Shown piece after piece: positions 63,056-64,000 of a stretch of DNA of 64,000 nucleotides. The stretch is taken from assembly GCA_964035545.1 (NCBI GenBank), contig OZ037770.1:5003662-5067661 (forward strand), given 5' to 3'. The notes below the pieces were generated by a model, which worked only from the letters and a program-made list of their open reading frames with translations, was not told the DNA's origin and did not search any database. Position numbers and translations under genes: made by a program. Source of the stretch: Bugula neritina. Its lineage: Eukaryota; Bryozoa; Gymnolaemata; Cheilostomatida; Bugulidae. How positions within the stretch are numbered: position 1 is the stretch's first letter; each line of letters opens with the position of its first letter.

Positions 63056-64000
63056 GTAGGCAAGTGACCCCATGTCAATTGATACAACTTACACTATCTT
63101 AAAACTCAATATACACTTATCTAGATATAAGAATGCTTGATAAACAAACCAATATGTCACAAACATTACCAGATATGAATCAAAACCAGATAGTTTATCT
63201 CTCCAGGTCTGTTATTTTACCTTGTCTTCATGTTTGTAATGATTAGCTAAAGCATCAGTTCCAATATATAACTTTTTTATTTATCAAATATTATTAAACT
63301 TGCGTTAATGTTGATGAAATTATATATATATATATTTCAATGTATAATAATGTTTGTGAGAATTAGTAAAAAAATACATAACGTGGAACTTTCTTGCAAA
63401 AATATAAATAGTTATTGCAGACGAAAAATGGATTTCAGTGCATATAAAAAATATGTATATAGATCTTGTATATGCTTCGTATTTTCACAAATGATTATAA
63501 TCTACACTATGTGTCCAATACCAAAATATGAACGTGGTCAAACAATAACAGAGTATTCTAAAAAAAACATTTTTAACTTTTCACCCCATAATCCTGTATT
63601 TTAATTCAGAGTTGAGGAGTTGTCGTTCTTGTCTAGAGTTGGCTATCAGAGAGAAATTTTCATGAGAACGTCTAGACAGATATGGCAAAGACTCGCTGAT
63701 TGTCCCAACAGCCACTGATTTATACACAGGATATCCCTTTTGACCTAAATACAACAGGATACTGAGAATAAATATTTATTGACAAGCTTCTCGTATAGTT
63801 CGATGGAAGTTGTCTTCTTTTTGAAGAATATTTTTCCTGAAATAGGTATATATAGATGGCTGAGTATTATAGATTTAGATAGCTGTTAAGAGTTATTATC
63901 TACAGGTGAAGGTATATTTAAACTGGTCAAGTTCTGTTAGGTTTTGAATTTTTACTGAGTTTAAAACGGTGTGACTTTGAATTTTATTTATTCTCATCTG
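63056..64000. other. AT-rich DNA to window end
   Basis: Nothing recognised. A 98-codon open frame at 63308-63604 is rich in Ile, Tyr and Lys, as expected of AT-rich DNA, and has no motif. Confidence 0.45.

Overview
Organism: this is nuclear DNA of an invertebrate animal. It has AT-rich intergenic sequence, introns with GT-AG borders, LTR retrotransposons, LINEs, many short inverted-repeat transposons, and a gene built from leucine-rich repeats, a Roc-COR GTPase and a caspase-like domain. Nothing in the window fixes the phylum. An early-branching marine animal (sponge or cnidarian) would fit but is only a guess.

Layout. 1-2508: a 14-bp minisatellite at the edge, then unrecognised AT-rich DNA. 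2509-10111: a very young Ty3/gypsy element with two LTRs that read as identical (409 bp each), gag, a textbook -1 frameshift signal, and a pol frame broken by one stop codon. 10112-17812: non-coding repeats, including two terminal-inverted-repeat (TIR) elements, three copies of a periodic repeat, a large diverged tandem duplication and AT microsatellites. 17813-24176: a decayed relative of the gypsy element, then a pair of 0.75-kb TIR elements in opposite orientation. 24177-27243: intergenic.

27244-58468: the central gene, on the + strand. A tiny first exon and an N-terminal exon are followed by 18 tandem 138-bp exons (one is 139 bp). Each encodes exactly two 23-residue LRRs and has phase-2 borders on both sides. 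Then come a large Roc-COR exon and, through phase-compatible splicing, five exons encoding a caspase-like protease domain with its His and Cys in place. The LRR exons form a higher-order repeat of four types (a, b, c, d), itself duplicated with a 5,006-bp period. The gene as read would be a cytoplasmic receptor or scaffold: LRRs sense, Roc-COR switches, caspase executes. Whether LRR-Roc-COR and caspase sit in one protein is an inference from splice phases.

40713-51709 lies inside the intron between the last LRR exon and the Roc exon. It is a nest of mobile elements: an LTR retrotransposon on the - strand (gag-protease-integrase followed by an RNase H remnant, with reverse transcriptase missing, bounded by a TTATT duplication). 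Its 5' LTR is split by a 6.7-kb TIR transposon, which carries a LINE fragment, which is in turn split by a 2.5-kb TIR element. Removing the nest restores an intron of about 1.5 kb.

58469-64000: 3' flank, a tRNA-like sequence, a decayed LINE with endonuclease and reverse transcriptase remnants (60700-62620), one possible coding exon, and AT-rich DNA to the end.
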